Source: Entamoeba invadens IP1
Taxonomy: Eukaryota > Evosea > Mastigamoebida > Endamoebidae
Length of the DNA: 63,955 nucleotides
Reading direction: 5' to 3'
Assembly (NCBI RefSeq): GCF_000330505.1
Contig: NW_004191622.1
Coordinates: 41,610 to 105,564, forward strand
Shown one piece after another: positions 10,768 through 21,983 of this stretch. Each line of letters begins with the position of its first letter. The stretch's first letter is position 1. The notes below the pieces were generated by a model that ran no database searches, was not told where the DNA came from, and saw only the letters and a list, made by a program, of their open reading frames with translations. The position numbers were made by a program, and so were the translations under genes.

Positions 10768-12173
10768 ATGAAAAGAATTAAAGATCACAAACCAGTTAAA
10801 AGAAAACTCACTTCTTTAACTGTAGATGAAAAAGCTGATATTATTAAAAAGAAACTAGTTTTGACTGATGAACGTGTTGCAGAATGGGCATACAGTACAT
10901 ACAGCTTATCCAAAAAACCTTCTCGGAGTTGGATCACCGGGCTTTCAATTGACAAACCACTTGTTGACAAAAGATTGCCAAGTAAAGTTAAATACCCACT
11001 TTTTGAACAAAATCTGATGCTTGCCATAAACATGCTATTGGAAAATAACACACCGATACATGACGATGTTATTATATACTTGGCCAACAGAACAAAGCTT
11101 AATATGAGTCAAGACAGTTATTTGATCAATCTTACTTTATCAAACGGGTGGTTAGATTCTTTCAAAAAACGACACTCTCTCAGTATACACAAGCAGTATG
11201 GAGAAGCTCCTGTTGTTGACTTATCAATATGTCGTGATTACATCGAAACAATTCGAGTTATTGTAAAACACTTCCTTGATACTTATGGCCAAGAATCAAT
11301 CTTCAATGGAGATGAAACTGGTCTTAACATACACTTTCTCGAACCATCATCGTTGAACATCAAAGAAGAAAAGGAAATTGGAATCGAGTGTGATAAAATA
11401 CGGTTTACTGTATTTCTTGTTACAGATGTTACTGGTAAAAACCGAAGAAACCCAGTGGTAATTGGCAAGTCAGTAAAACCAAGAAGAATGACAAAGAAGA
11501 TAGAACAGAAAAACCACATCATTTATTTNNNNNNNNNNNNNNNNNNNNNNNNNNNNNNNNNNNNNNNNNNNNNNNNNNNNNNNNNNNNNNNNNNNNNNNN
11601 NNNNNNNNNNNNNNNNNNNNNNNNNNNNGAGCTATTTCTGCGCACTTGGTCAATGTCGTTGAACACAATGTTAAAAATGTCACTTCTGATTCAAAGAAAG
11701 AAATCAAAAAAGCTAAGAAGCTTCCTTTTGTAGAGTGTTTGCCTTTTATTGACAGAGCTTGGTTGAGTGTAGAAAACAAAACAGTAACCAAATGTTGGTA
11801 TAAAACCACACTGTTGGGAGAACCTCGAGAAAGTTACATTGATGAAAACAACGAAAACGACATTGAAATACAACGTTCGATTGAAAAGCTAAGTAAAAGT
11901 GGTGTTGTAATCGAGAAAAGTTCAGATGAAGAATTTGTAGATAGAATGGATGAAAAGATACCACCTTTTATAACAAACAATGAACTTGAAATATTGGAAT
12001 TTTCGAAAGAGACAACACCATTGGGAAATGTAACTACATTTGAAGATGAATTGTATACAGATGCCGATTCGTTTTTGAAAAGAGTTATGGATTCAGAAAT
12101 TCCAGAAAAAGAGAAAATAACAATTCTTAATTTTATATCAAAAGTGTTTAAAACTGCTTCTGAATACGTTTAA
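10768..12173 (+). CDS. Tigger-like transposase (CENP-B HTH + DDE), interrupted by assembly gap
   Basis: Visible parts: 10768-11528 (start at the ATG of MKRIKDHK; an upstream in-frame TTG is ignored) and 11631-12173 after the N gap. The N-terminal ~150 residues look like a pogo helix-turn-helix plus a CENP-B-like second HTH ('GWLDSFKKRHSLS'). 'IFNGDETGLN' is the first catalytic Asp motif of DDE_1 transposases. The second and third catalytic residues should lie in the gap or near it. The C-terminal part contains 'AHLVNVVEH', 'CLPFIDRAWLSVENKTVTKCWYKT' (given here as the Tigger-type W/CW block) and an acidic tail. The frame is open on both sides of the gap. Whether the copy is intact cannot be told. 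Confidence 0.85.
11529..11628. other. assembly gap (100 N)
   Basis: Exactly 100 undetermined bases, the conventional placeholder for a gap of unknown length, inside the Tigger-like transposase. It likely reflects collapse of a multicopy element. Confidence 0.98.
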
Positions 12174-12472
12174 ATGGGTTTTACCATAATTTAGTTTTTG
12201 CCTTGTTTTATCTTTGTGACTTATTACTGGACCTTTAAATTTTGACAATAGTATTTTTTATTAATAATAAATAATTAAAAATGTCAGAATCAAAAGGTGT
12301 CAGAATTGAAAGGTTTGACTGTATTAAAAAATAGATTCTATTTTTACTAAAAAATATGTCTGAATAACTTATTATAAAAGTGGCTTCGATGTTTTGTATT
12401 CATTTAAAATGTATCCTTTATGTTGTGGGAAGAGTATGAGTCTTATTAACCAACATAAAACGAAACAACAAA

Positions 12473-15380
12473 TTATGGTAAATAACAATGCATATCGTTA
12501 ACAAACTGAGACATAGCAAACGTGAACGTCGGCATATCCTGTGCGTTCACAAACAAACTTTTCACTTCGTTTTTATTTTCAACGCTAATGTTCGGGTACT
12601 TGTTAAAGAACAAATCAAGTACGTTATAGAACGACACCAGCAAAGAAGGCACATCACTATCCATGACATAATACAACAATCCAACAATATCGTCTATTGA
12701 ATGTGGTGTGACAACAGCAATCCCAAGTAATTCCACAACAAATTGGACCTTCATTTCTTTGAATATGGGCTGTACAAAGAACTTTTTAGTAGTTCCAAGT
12801 AATTGGATCTTTTCAATGACTTCTTTAGCCAATTCTATATCGCTCATCCCTATTAACTTAATCACTAGTTGTACAACCATCACATAGAATTCAACTTTGT
12901 TCCCAACTTCGTTGAATACAGCTTCGGAGATATTAAAGAACAATGACACGCTGTCTCTGTAGAGTTCATTCCCAATACTTTTATCGTCTAAAGTCGTCAA
13001 AACTTCGTCAACAACAAAATTCATCAAACGCATCACCGTTTGAGTGTACACCTCACTCTTCCCTTTCGTCTTATGACTCCACTCTTTGACATAAATCTCA
13101 CCTATTAAGATCACAAGACACATCGTCTTGTTGATTTCCTTTTCACCACTCTCTACAAAGCTTCGGATTTTCCCTTTAAAGCTTTCCATCATTATTGTTA
13201 AGACTTCGACTATCCCTCGCTCGTCCAACGCACTGCTCATGTACTGAATTATTTCTCTAATAGTCACCAGAGTAACTCGAATATTATGCGCGTCCATAAC
13301 TCGGAGTGCTTGTGGGAATATTTCAGAAATGAGTCTCCCCAAAGTCCCAACAATGAGTTGCTTGTTCACCCCATTGAGAGTCTCTTTGCCTTTGACAATC
13401 CCCTTCAGTATTTTACACACGTCCGGGTACTCCCCAAACTGATTTGTTTGACACATTTCGATGATCGGCTTCACCACTATTTCACTCACGAAATTCTGAA
13501 ACACGCCAAATCGCTCCTCCAAGTCCTTTTTCGTGAAGTTGGAGTTCGTGTTTGGAAACACATATATTTCAGAAACACCAATTGCAACGTACTTCCTCGC
13601 AGGACTACAAAATCGTCGCACAAAAGTGACCGAGTCCTTCATCATCTCGTTGACTATATTCAAGTTGAAGACTTCGGGGCGGCAGGCGAGTACCAGCTCA
13701 AAATAGAGGTCGACTACTTGCTCACAGACTTTATCCTCCTTGCATTGAGTGACGGTCTGAATAAACAAAGTGAGCAATTGCTCGACGAAGAGTAAAGTTG
13801 GGGTACTGCACAACTCGTGTAAAGTACCGTACATCGTCTGAATCGCAGACTTTAAATTTGTTGCTGCGATTTTCGCGTCTTCATTATGTACATTAGGTAA
13901 CGCGCACAACAGCGTGATGAGTGGGGTGTACATCTTTTGCAGTGTTTCCAAATTGTCGACGTGCACCAAAAGATTCGATGAGGTTTCCAAAAACAGTTTC
14001 GAAGCCGTCGAGATGTCGCAAATGTCACCGTCCGTGAAGACCCCGCGCTTCTCGTTCAGACGTAAAAAGGTTTGGTTTGTAATTTCGATAATAAGAGGCA
14101 ACACAACATGGCCTTGGAAATCGACTAATGACATCAAGACTTGGTACGCGTTGAATATGAAGATCTCAAATTCGCTTTGTTCGTCGCCCACCTTTGAAGT
14201 GTCGAGTAAAGTGATTCCGCTATAACTCGCAGAGAACAACAGTGGTAGAATAATCCGACACGTGTCTTCCGCAATTGGTCCAAACTCATCAGAGATACAC
14301 AACGAGCCACAAATCGGAAGATCAAAGAACGCTGCCCACACATCAAAACACGTCGACACAACAGTGAAGTCGTTCTTGTGCGTTTGCAGAAATGCGTTTA
14401 AGCTTCTTGGTATTTGTAAAAATGTGTCGTCAAAAGGTATTCGTGGCACGCAGATTTCAAACGTTCGAATTAACAAGTAAAGTATTTGTTGTGGTGGAAT
14501 ATCCGGTATAGTCAGTAATTTCAGTGTAAGGCTAACAATCGAGATATGGAAGTGTGGGTCGAGGGGTGTTTTATTCGATTGGAGATACTCTACAAGGCAT
14601 TCCAGTGATGGTTTGACCATTTGTTGTACTCTACGAGGTCAGATATCATATATTATAATAAAATATACTATTACTTATAAAAATTAATAATATAGTATAT
14701 TAAAATAGTATAATATATACTAGATTATACTATAAATAGATAGTAACAAACAATACGGTCTGTGTTAGTGTTGCGAAGACGCCTGCTTCTATTAAAGCTT
14801 TAGTATCAACCCACCCGATGTATTTGCTCATTGCCGATAACGCCTCGACCTTTCCACGCTGTGTAATGATCACTAACAATTTAACGATATCGGCAGACTC
14901 TGTTTGAAAAGTGGATTTAATCCACTGGATCCTTTGAGAGGGGACGTGGTACTTCTTGTCGACATTTCGATACTCTTCCGCAAACGTTGAAAAGAGCAGA
15001 AGCGCCATTTGTACGGTCTCCTCATTCTTCGCGAAGTTCGCTATCTCGCCGCAGAGAGTTTGTCCGTTGAACGTCCACCGCGTGACCGCACAGAACAGTA
15101 CGGCAAGTTTATTTGAAGCTTCTTTGTTATTTGATTTGATGTGAAATTGGAGGGAGTCCAACAAGAGGCTTTGGAGTTGTACCAATGGGATGTTTTGTGG
15201 GTGGTGGCAGATCCAAAACGTCAAGACGGAAAGACTGAACCACGAATAGACTTTTTCTGGATTTGTTGTGTTTTTCATCGCCCACAAAAATCCCTCTTGC
15301 GTCGAAGTAAAAGCCATCACTTTCTTTTGATTTTCTTGTACGTTTTGTCCACTAAATAACTCGCGAATAGTCTGGTCCAT
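12473..15380 (-). CDS. beta-karyopherin (importin-13/transportin-3-like), two exons
   Basis: Exon 1 15380-14752, intron 14751-14631 (GTTTGT...TAG), exon 2 14630-12473; 928 aa. The join turns 'ATLTQTV' + L + 'VQQMVKPSLECL' into one frame. The downstream internal Met at 14620 is therefore not the start. The whole protein is an array of amphipathic helix pairs of the HEAT type. The N-terminal ~110 residues resemble the Xpo1/importin-beta N-terminal domain ('KLAVLFCAVTRWTF', 'LLLFSTFAEEYRN'). Length and helix pattern fit the IPO13/TNPO3 branch, nuclear transport receptors that bind RanGTP and carry SR proteins and other cargo. The exact orthology is inferred. It lies 150 bases beyond the end of the Tigger-like element. 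Confidence 0.75.
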
Positions 15381-15793
15381 TCCGGTTGAGATCGTTTAGG
15401 GTTTTGAGTTTATATGATCGATGACGAGTGAAATATACGCTACTTTTGTGAATCATTTTCATTCTCATTGAAATGGGGACGGAAGGAGTGATGACTTTTT
15501 ATCTCAAAATGTCGGGATCGAAAGATAACATTTTCTATTGTATTAATTTATTGTTATTATTTATTATAGTACTTCTATTTTAAATTCTTGTTTAAAAAAA
15601 TAAGAAAAAAATTGTTTCTAGAAATATAGTAATTTATTTTATTATCACTTAATTATAACGTAAATTATATTTTATGGTTTCATTATAGTTTTCAAAGTAA
15701 AATAAAAATAGAATTTAAAATTATTAATATTTAATTAATAAATTTACTAGACATGATTCAATTATAAAAGAATAAGAAAAGAACTAATGAAAA
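15381..15793. other. intergenic, nothing recognised
   Basis: 413 bases, AT-rich, upstream of the karyopherin gene and downstream of the CBM20 gene. No ORF or repeat structure supported. Confidence 0.6.
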
Positions 15794-16522
15794 TTACATC
15801 AATTGTAAAAGTAACACTCTATTTGCCTTGTATTCATCAGTTATGACATCTTGTTGGTTGTCTTTGTCCACATCAACACAACAATTTTTAAGAATTACCG
15901 TGTCGTCGTTTTTAAACTCGATGAAATGCTTTTTGTTATCAACTTTTCTTTGTATTGGGAACAACCAGAAGAAGAATGAATTGTTTCCAATTGCTTTAAA
16001 ACATTTCTCGTCTTGTTGCTCCTCTGAAGCAAACAATCCAAATATCTTTTGGTTATCACAAACGACAAGAAGAATGATATTTTTCTTGTATTTTGAGACT
16101 TCAAAAATGTTTTCAATTTTGTGGATGTCCGAGTCAAAAACGACTGACGATATTTGGAGTGATGTGAACTTGGAGAGTGCAGTGATAAGGGGGTCAAGCA
16201 CAAAAGAGTTTTTTAAGAGTGATTCAGTCTCAGTATATTGTATACCCCAACTATCATTAGACAACGTGTCTTGTATAAAATAACACGTTCTTGGACTACT
16301 CAATTGCTCTTGAAGTGGTGCTTGCAAATTATCAGTTACTGAGTAAAACCATTTTAACTCTTGTGGATGTGGAATTGTATATTTGAATATCCAATTATGT
16401 CCTTCAGTCCATTCCATGACATGTGAGTCTTCACTTTCATTGGAAATCAATGTTATGATGATATTTTGACCATAGTATGTGACATAATTCACACAAAAAG
16501 TGATGGTTATATTTTTGGACAT
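15794..16522 (-). CDS. CBM20 (starch-binding) domain protein
   Basis: A 242-aa protein. Residues ~5-97 fit a family-20 carbohydrate-binding module: beta-rich, starting 'ITFCVNYVTYYGQNIIITL', with the conserved Trp in 'HNWIFKYTIPHP' followed by 'ELKWFYSV' and a closing 'SWGIQ'. In this family the aromatic residues stack on alpha-glucans, so glycogen or starch binding is likely. The C-terminal ~140 residues are not recognised; they are beta/alpha mixed with no catalytic motif I can name. No signal peptide or membrane segment, so it should be cytosolic, possibly a glycogen-targeting adaptor (inference). Confidence 0.75.
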   Translation of the reverse strand: MSKNITITFCVNYVTYYGQNIIITLISNESEDSHVMEWTEGHNWIFKYTIPHPQELKWFYSVTDNLQAPLQEQLSSPRTCYFIQDTLSNDSWGIQYTETESLLKNSFVLDPLITALSKFTSLQISSVVFDSDIHKIENIFEVSKYKKNIILLVVCDNQKIFGLFASEEQQDEKCFKAIGNNSFFFWLFPIQRKVDNKKHFIEFKNDDTVILKNCCVDVDKDNQQDVITDEYKANRVLLLQLM

Positions 16523-16600
16523 TGTGGACTTTTTAAGTTATACTTTTTCGTATTTTTCAAATTGAAGATCGATTATCTATATCCAGAAATAAGTCGTTCA

Positions 16601-16636
16601 TTAATAGTTTGAGGAAATAAAACCTCAAACTATTAA
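16601..16636. repeat. perfect 14-bp inverted repeat (hairpin)
   Basis: TTAATAGTTTGAGG, 8-base A-rich loop, then CCTCAAACTATTAA. It sits between the stop of the S41-like gene (16705) and the start of the CBM20 gene (16522), about 80-115 bases upstream of the latter. It could act in the 3' end of one transcript, in the promoter of the other, or be a mobile-element footprint. Confidence 0.6.
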
Positions 16637-16704
16637 TTCATACATATAACTTATTGTATGAAATAAACAAATAGTTTAAAAGTAAATTAATAAAGTGGAT
16701 TTGA

Positions 16705-19113
16705 TTATATTAAGAAGATCATCAACACGCTAAACACAACAATAAAACTCAAATGGGATGTATCTGAGTCGACATTTTCATTGTGATCTTTCACACAAAA
16801 TCCAGTATCTTCTTTTTTATACCCATCTTTACACCCGACAAACTCACAATGTTCATAATCAAAAACACCATCCACACACGTCGCACTCCATATCTCTCCT
16901 TCTTTCATATTTTTACATTTATCACTTTGAAGAATAGTTCCATCTACACATTTTTCATCTTTAACACACTTGTTCTCTGTGGTCTGAGTAAATCCAGACT
17001 GACACTTGACAAACTGACATTTGGTAGTATCAAACTTGCCATTAACACAAGTCGCTCCCCATAGCTCTGATTCGGTCGTTTCTGAACATAACTTGTCGAC
17101 ACTAACTTCACCCGACTTACACTCCGATGTATCATTTTTAACACACGTTTGCCCGTCACTTTTATACCCACTGTTGCACTCCACAAAAACACAATTATCT
17201 AATGAGTAAATTCCATTGACACATTTAGTTCCCCATATCTCTGAAACACTATTTTGTGTGCATTTTGATTCTTTCACTACACTTCCTTCTTCGCAATTTT
17301 CTGAGTGCTTTTTCATGATCAAAATTGCTTGCTCCAAAAACGCATCAACAGTCGTTTCGTCTTCGCTGAATGTCTCAAGAGGTACATATTCATCTGGTTC
17401 GTGCACTTTATACTCATTTGGGATCATATCGTCTTTGTTTAATGGTAAAGTGGGGAAGAAAGATATTCCCATAGTTAGTCCTTTACTACTCAACACTGTT
17501 TCCTGCCCGTTATGAATTTGTTTATCTTCGATAACTGCAGTTGGACTCTCTCCAACTGTTCTGTACTTCGAATAAGGTAAACCAGCGTACGTGACCAAAA
17601 TTGCAGCTTTTTTATCGACCAAGTGTTTAGTAAGTAGTGAACAAGCTGAGAAGCAATAATGGTCTGAAAAGACCACAATTTCATTTGGTTTTCTGATGTT
17701 TTTAGTTTCATATCTCTCGTTGGTTGAGTCCAAATAAGAAGGAATAGTATGTGTGAAATTAACACTTCCATACATCTCAGTTTGTGGAGTGTCATACCAA
17801 CTTCCCATAGCCCCAACATGTGTTGAGTCTGATTCCGTCCAATATGGAGTACCTGTTGTTGGATCAATTAAATCAAATCCAAAGCCGTTTCTGAGTACCT
17901 TCTCTGTGGATGAATTGATACGAGCTACACTTCTTTTATTATAATCAGTGTTAGGTGAGAGTAAGTTGTATAAATAAACTTCTGCATCGACATAACCTCC
18001 TCCATTTAAAGGTAAGAAGACGACAATCGGGTCTGTATTAGTATCAAACAATTCTCCACACAATTTGGCGTAAGTGAAGAAGTCCGTATAATTGTCTGGA
18101 GAGAAAGAATTGACTGTCAGTATATTCATGTCTTTGCCACTTACATTGCGCTTTCCACATGAAATCACATCAGTGAGTGAATGTGTATACAAATTTGCTC
18201 CCTTCAATTTGGGCTGAAACAATTTGTTAGTAATTGGTTCAAGTGTTTTAAATTCAAATCGACTCGCATCTTTCTTCTTTCTCTCTTCAACTCCTTTCTT
18301 GAATTTTTTGATTGTCTCAATAGCGGTTGTAAATGGACTTTTGGCATTTTTCCCTCCTTCATTGAAAAAGTATGAATTAAAAGACACCTCAGTGTTATCA
18401 GAAAAACTCAATTTAAAAGTTGTGTCTGCTGTATCAATAGGAACATCAGAGTATGCATGCAAGACAAATGCAGATTGGAAATAAGTGACTGCTCCGTTCT
18501 CATTTTTGAGTAGAAAGTATTTGTAAGCGTAGTCTCGAATAAATTGAGTTGCGTTGATATCATTAATTGTTATCACTTCATCCCCATTATATGCTTTTGC
18601 TCTTAAATCTGATATTAAACTTCCTCCAAAAATAATTTCAGGATCTACACCTAAAATAGTCGACGGGACACTAAAATAGACTTTTGTACCTTTCAGACTA
18701 AATTGTATTGGGTTCACCACAAAGTAATCTGCAACTAAATGTTTGACATTGGAATCCATAGAAATACTCAAGTGTAAATCACGAGGCCCTCCCATTAGTC
18801 TAATCAACTTGACATAGAAGTCGTGGAAGCTTACAGAGTCTGTTTGTGAATCCAAGTAAGTCTGGATCTCTGCAATTCCAGCATCCATATCATATGGTGG
18901 AAAATACCCGTCATGTCCCGACGGCTGTGGTGGATTTTTGGCAATATCTCTAAAAGCATAAGCCCCTAAATACTCATCCACTTTATTTAATATGTTTAGA
19001 GCATCGACTTTTGATATCTTTTCAGTCTTCATTTGTGCAATACCCGACGCGTAATCACAAAGTTGAACTGTGCATTGCGAAATAGCTAATGATATAAAGA
19101 AAGCTATAAACAT
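16705..19113 (-). CDS. secreted S41 peptidase-like type I membrane protein with Cys-rich repeats
   Basis: 802 aa. Signal peptide at residues 1-12 (MFIAFFISLAIS). Residues ~20-590 follow the layout of Entamoeba S41-family (C-terminal processing peptidase-like) proteins: a helical N-terminal part, 'GGPRDLHLSISMD', a PDZ-like section and the core around residues 475-490 with 'VVFSDHYCFSACSLLTKHL', where the S41 nucleophilic Ser motif is expected. Residues ~605-780 hold tandem Cys-rich units of ~45 residues sharing 'E-x-W-x-x-x-CVNG-x-(Y/F)-x-x-x-x-C-x-(F)V-x-C-x-x-GY', three to four copies. A hydrophobic C-terminal segment (LSFIVVFSVLMIFLI) ends the protein with almost no cytoplasmic tail, so either a transmembrane anchor or a GPI signal is possible. 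Likely a surface or lysosomal peptidase or pseudopeptidase. Confidence 0.8.
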   Translation of the reverse strand: MFIAFFISLAISQCTVQLCDYASGIAQMKTEKISKVDALNILNKVDEYLGAYAFRDIAKNPPQPSGHDGYFPPYDMDAGIAEIQTYLDSQTDSVSFHDFYVKLIRLMGGPRDLHLSISMDSNVKHLVADYFVVNPIQFSLKGTKVYFSVPSTILGVDPEIIFGGSLISDLRAKAYNGDEVITINDINATQFIRDYAYKYFLLKNENGAVTYFQSAFVLHAYSDVPIDTADTTFKLSFSDNTEVSFNSYFFNEGGKNAKSPFTTAIETIKKFKKGVEERKKKDASRFEFKTLEPITNKLFQPKLKGANLYTHSLTDVISCGKRNVSGKDMNILTVNSFSPDNYTDFFTYAKLCGELFDTNTDPIVVFLPLNGGGYVDAEVYLYNLLSPNTDYNKRSVARINSSTEKVLRNGFGFDLIDPTTGTPYWTESDSTHVGAMGSWYDTPQTEMYGSVNFTHTIPSYLDSTNERYETKNIRKPNEIVVFSDHYCFSACSLLTKHLVDKKAAILVTYAGLPYSKYRTVGESPTAVIEDKQIHNGQETVLSSKGLTMGISFFPTLPLNKDDMIPNEYKVHEPDEYVPLETFSEDETTVDAFLEQAILIMKKHSENCEEGSVVKESKCTQNSVSEIWGTKCVNGIYSLDNCVFVECNSGYKSDGQTCVKNDTSECKSGEVSVDKLCSETTESELWGATCVNGKFDTTKCQFVKCQSGFTQTTENKCVKDEKCVDGTILQSDKCKNMKEGEIWSATCVDGVFDYEHCEFVGCKDGYKKEDTGFCVKDHNENVDSDTSHLSFIVVFSVLMIFLI

Positions 19114-20030
19114 GTGATAAAGAAGTTATAAATTATTTGTTTAAAAATATTTGAAAAGCTCTTTCAAAATCCTATTTTAAGCAGAGAATATGAATACTAC
19201 AATCAATTGCCACTTTGAATTATCTTATTGTCTTTTGTTGATTGTAATTGATACAAAAGTGGTTTTTAATTCCCAAAAAATTTATAAAAAATTACTTTAT
19301 AAATGAATTGTAATTATTATTGGTTTTATTAATTATATTTACTATTAATATTATTAAAATAATTTCATATTTTTTAGTATTTTTATTAAATGTTTAACAC
19401 TTCATTATAAAAACACTTTTAAAAAAATCATTTTAAAAACTACATAAAAATTAACTATAATATAATAACAATTTTATTATAAAATTTAATAAAAAAATTA
19501 TTTGAAACAATTAAATAAAAACAACGACAATCTAAATCTGTCATTCAATTCTGATGTTTATGAAAAATAGTTAAAAATTATTAAATAATGATTTATTTTT
19601 TATCGTTTTTTTTAATAGAAGATCTAATTAAAATAAAGCATTCAAAAAGTTGTTGTAAAACAATTTTATAAAAGCGACAAAGAATTATTCAAAAACATTT
19701 TGCAGTTTAACTATTTTTAATAAGTTTTAACTTATTTAACAATAAAACCAATTAGAAAAAAAACTGATGGGTGAAACACCACTCAATACAACACTTTGAG
19801 AGTGTTTTAACTTTTCAAAAACTTAAGATGGAATTATTACCTATTAACTATTACTTATTAATAAAAATGATACTACTCCAATATTATAATATTCTATTAA
19901 TTCATTTATAATACACATTTAGTTTATTATTATCTTATACTATTTTAATTAGTTTATTAGAACTTTATTACACTCTGATTGTATTACTATAAATAGTTTA
20001 TTTTATTATAAAACAAAGAAGAAGAACGAC
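19114..20030. other. AT-rich intergenic region, nothing recognised
   Basis: 917 bases of very AT-rich DNA with no coding potential on either strand and no paired inverted repeats that I could find. Confidence 0.6.
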
Positions 20031-21983
20031 TCAGTTTTTAAAAAGGACATATCCGACCGCCATTGCAGCGACAATGACTGACAACATCCCAACATAGAAT
20101 TGCCAAGTTGCCAGAATAGGTTTTGGCATATCGATTTTGATGACATTTGTTTGTTTTTGTTCTTCAGCGTCTCCGAGTATTTTCTGTTGTGGGATGGGTG
20201 CTTGAGCTTTTCTCTCGACGTTATGAGGGACCCAGTCTCCTTCGACGTCAATGAAGTTATTAGGGCTTTTTGATGGTGAGTACGTTGCAGTGATATTTTC
20301 CACTACGTTTTTAATAGTAGTAGCTCCGTTCAATTTTTTAGCCAAATTAATAGTTTTAGCGTTAAGTTTTTCTTCTTTATTTGATTTCTCATTGATTGGA
20401 GTTGGTAAGACCGTAGTAGTTCCCTTACTCTTCTCACTCACATCAAATGACTTTCTTTTTTCTTGATTCATTTCTATTGGTTTCGGTTGTCCTGTAGTTC
20501 CTAAGTTCTGTAAACTCGATCGTGGACTTGTTCCATTCATCGGTACCACCACTTGTCCTTGTGGTTTGCTTCCAACAGACGCTTTACTCCCAAACAGTTT
20601 CTTCATCTTCTCGTCTCGTGCAAGTTGCTCTTGTTTCTCCTTTTCTTGCTTCTCCCGTGCAAGGCGCTCACTCTTCTGTTTCCACGTTTCTTTTGGCTGT
20701 GACACTTCCTTAGCCTTTTCCATGAGTGGGGCGCTCACTCCCAATATTTTGTTCACAGGACTCTTCGATTGGAAGTTCGCTTTTAAAGCTTCGACCTTTG
20801 GTGATGGAATTCTACCCGGGGAGACAACTGTTTCCTGTTGTTTTTCAGTGACTTTTGGTGAGACACTTTTCTCTGGGACAACTTTTGGAGAGGGACTTTT
20901 AAGAGGAGCTTCGACCACTTGAGTATTAAGAGTGGGGGATGGTGTTTTAAAGAGGGGTGATAACTTGGGCGATTTTTCCGCCTCTTTTTCGTGTTGAATT
21001 TGCTTCTCTTGTACTACAGGTTTGTCCTTTGGTACTTCATTTGCACTCTTCACTGCACTGACTTCTTCTTTCACGTCTGAAACAATCGGCTCCGGTGTTG
21101 TCAACTCGGGCTTTGGCTTTGGTGACTCGACTTCTTCCGGCTTTTCTGGTTTTGGAGACGACGCAGTGGGTGACGCACTCGCCAACAACGCAGCCTTACG
21201 CTTCTTATTTTCAAAGAACACTATTTTACCACATTCAAGACAGTAATTGGACATATCAATAGTAACAAACGACTTCTCTTCAAGGCGTTTCCCACACTTT
21301 TTACAGTTGAAGCAGTGGGTGTGGTACTTCTTTCCTTTAATTTCAAGGGGGGCAGACCCTATAATAGGTTTGTTGCACGCTTCACACGTCATTACAGTTT
21401 TAGCCTTTCGAATCGCCTCAGCAGCTGAAGCCACTGTAGCTCTTCTTTTTGGTGCACCTTGGGACGAATACAGTTGGTATTGTTCTATCTATTAATATCT
21501 ATTAATATCTATTAATATATTATTCTTACTAGTTTTAATAGTACTATTATATAAATATTATATTATTATTAAAAAAATAGTAACTTGTTCAACTTGAAGA
21601 GAAAACATACTGTTTTGTGGTGATGGAGACTTTTGTGGTTGCTCGTCAGTCGTTGGAGGTGCTTGAGAGTCGATATAAGGTTGAATAACACCGATACATG
21701 TGACTACACTCAATTTATCAGGAACATCGACGTCGAAGTCTTCGACATCCATCATTCGTGGAACACCAAGTTTGTCCCCAGCAGCAAAAGCCATTTCTAA
21801 ATTCTGGTGGGAGTCTTGTGTTTTGGTTTTCTCAAAATCAATGACTTCGGGATGGTAGTAGTGAAACAGTGCACAAAACGCTTTCCCATCCTTCCATGAT
21901 GTCGTGAAGTTCGTCACATTCACTCCTTCATATCCTTTAGTCGCACATTGACACCATTGAAGTAGACCTTGTACTTTACTCAT
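20031..21983 (-). CDS. tail-anchored CH-LIM domain protein (two exons)
   Basis: Exon 1 21983-21611, intron 21610-21485 (GTATGT...TAG), exon 2 21484-20031; 608 aa. Phase 1 joins with two bases to give 'SPQN-K-QYQLYSSQG' in frame. Residues ~1-110 are a calponin-homology domain ('LLQWCQCATKGYEGVNVTNFTTSWKDGKAFCALFHYYHPE', quoted only in part here as LLQWCQ...AFCALFHYYHPE). Residues ~158-215 are a LIM domain with the zinc pattern C-x2-C...H-x2-C-x2-C-x2-C...C-x2-C (CEAC, HTHC, CKKC, CLEC). A long Pro/Ser/Lys-rich low-complexity linker with SPSPK-type motifs and a charged coiled stretch (SERLAREKQEKEKQEQ) follows. The last ~25 residues form one hydrophobic segment (FYVGMLSVIVAAMAVGYVLF) then KN, a classic tail anchor. 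The domain order recalls MICAL-like proteins without the monooxygenase. It probably links actin to an intracellular membrane. Confidence 0.85.

Larger units (their letters stand above)
10638..12321 (+). mobile_element. Tigger/pogo-like DNA transposon (autonomous type, gapped)
   Basis: Ends are CAGTCAAACCTCTCAATT (left) and, reverse complemented, CAGTCAAACCTTTCAATT (right). Both are followed by TTYTGACA, and a second subterminal motif CCTTTTGATTYTGACATT occurs at each end. TA flanks at 10636-10637 and 12322-12323. It encodes one transposase (10768-12173). An N gap of unknown true length interrupts the middle, so the 1.68-kb size is only apparent. Confidence 0.9.

Noticed and set aside
13286..13795. 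169-codon plus-strand open frame
   Set aside because: Antisense to the karyopherin gene; no domain, and the minus strand is clearly coding.
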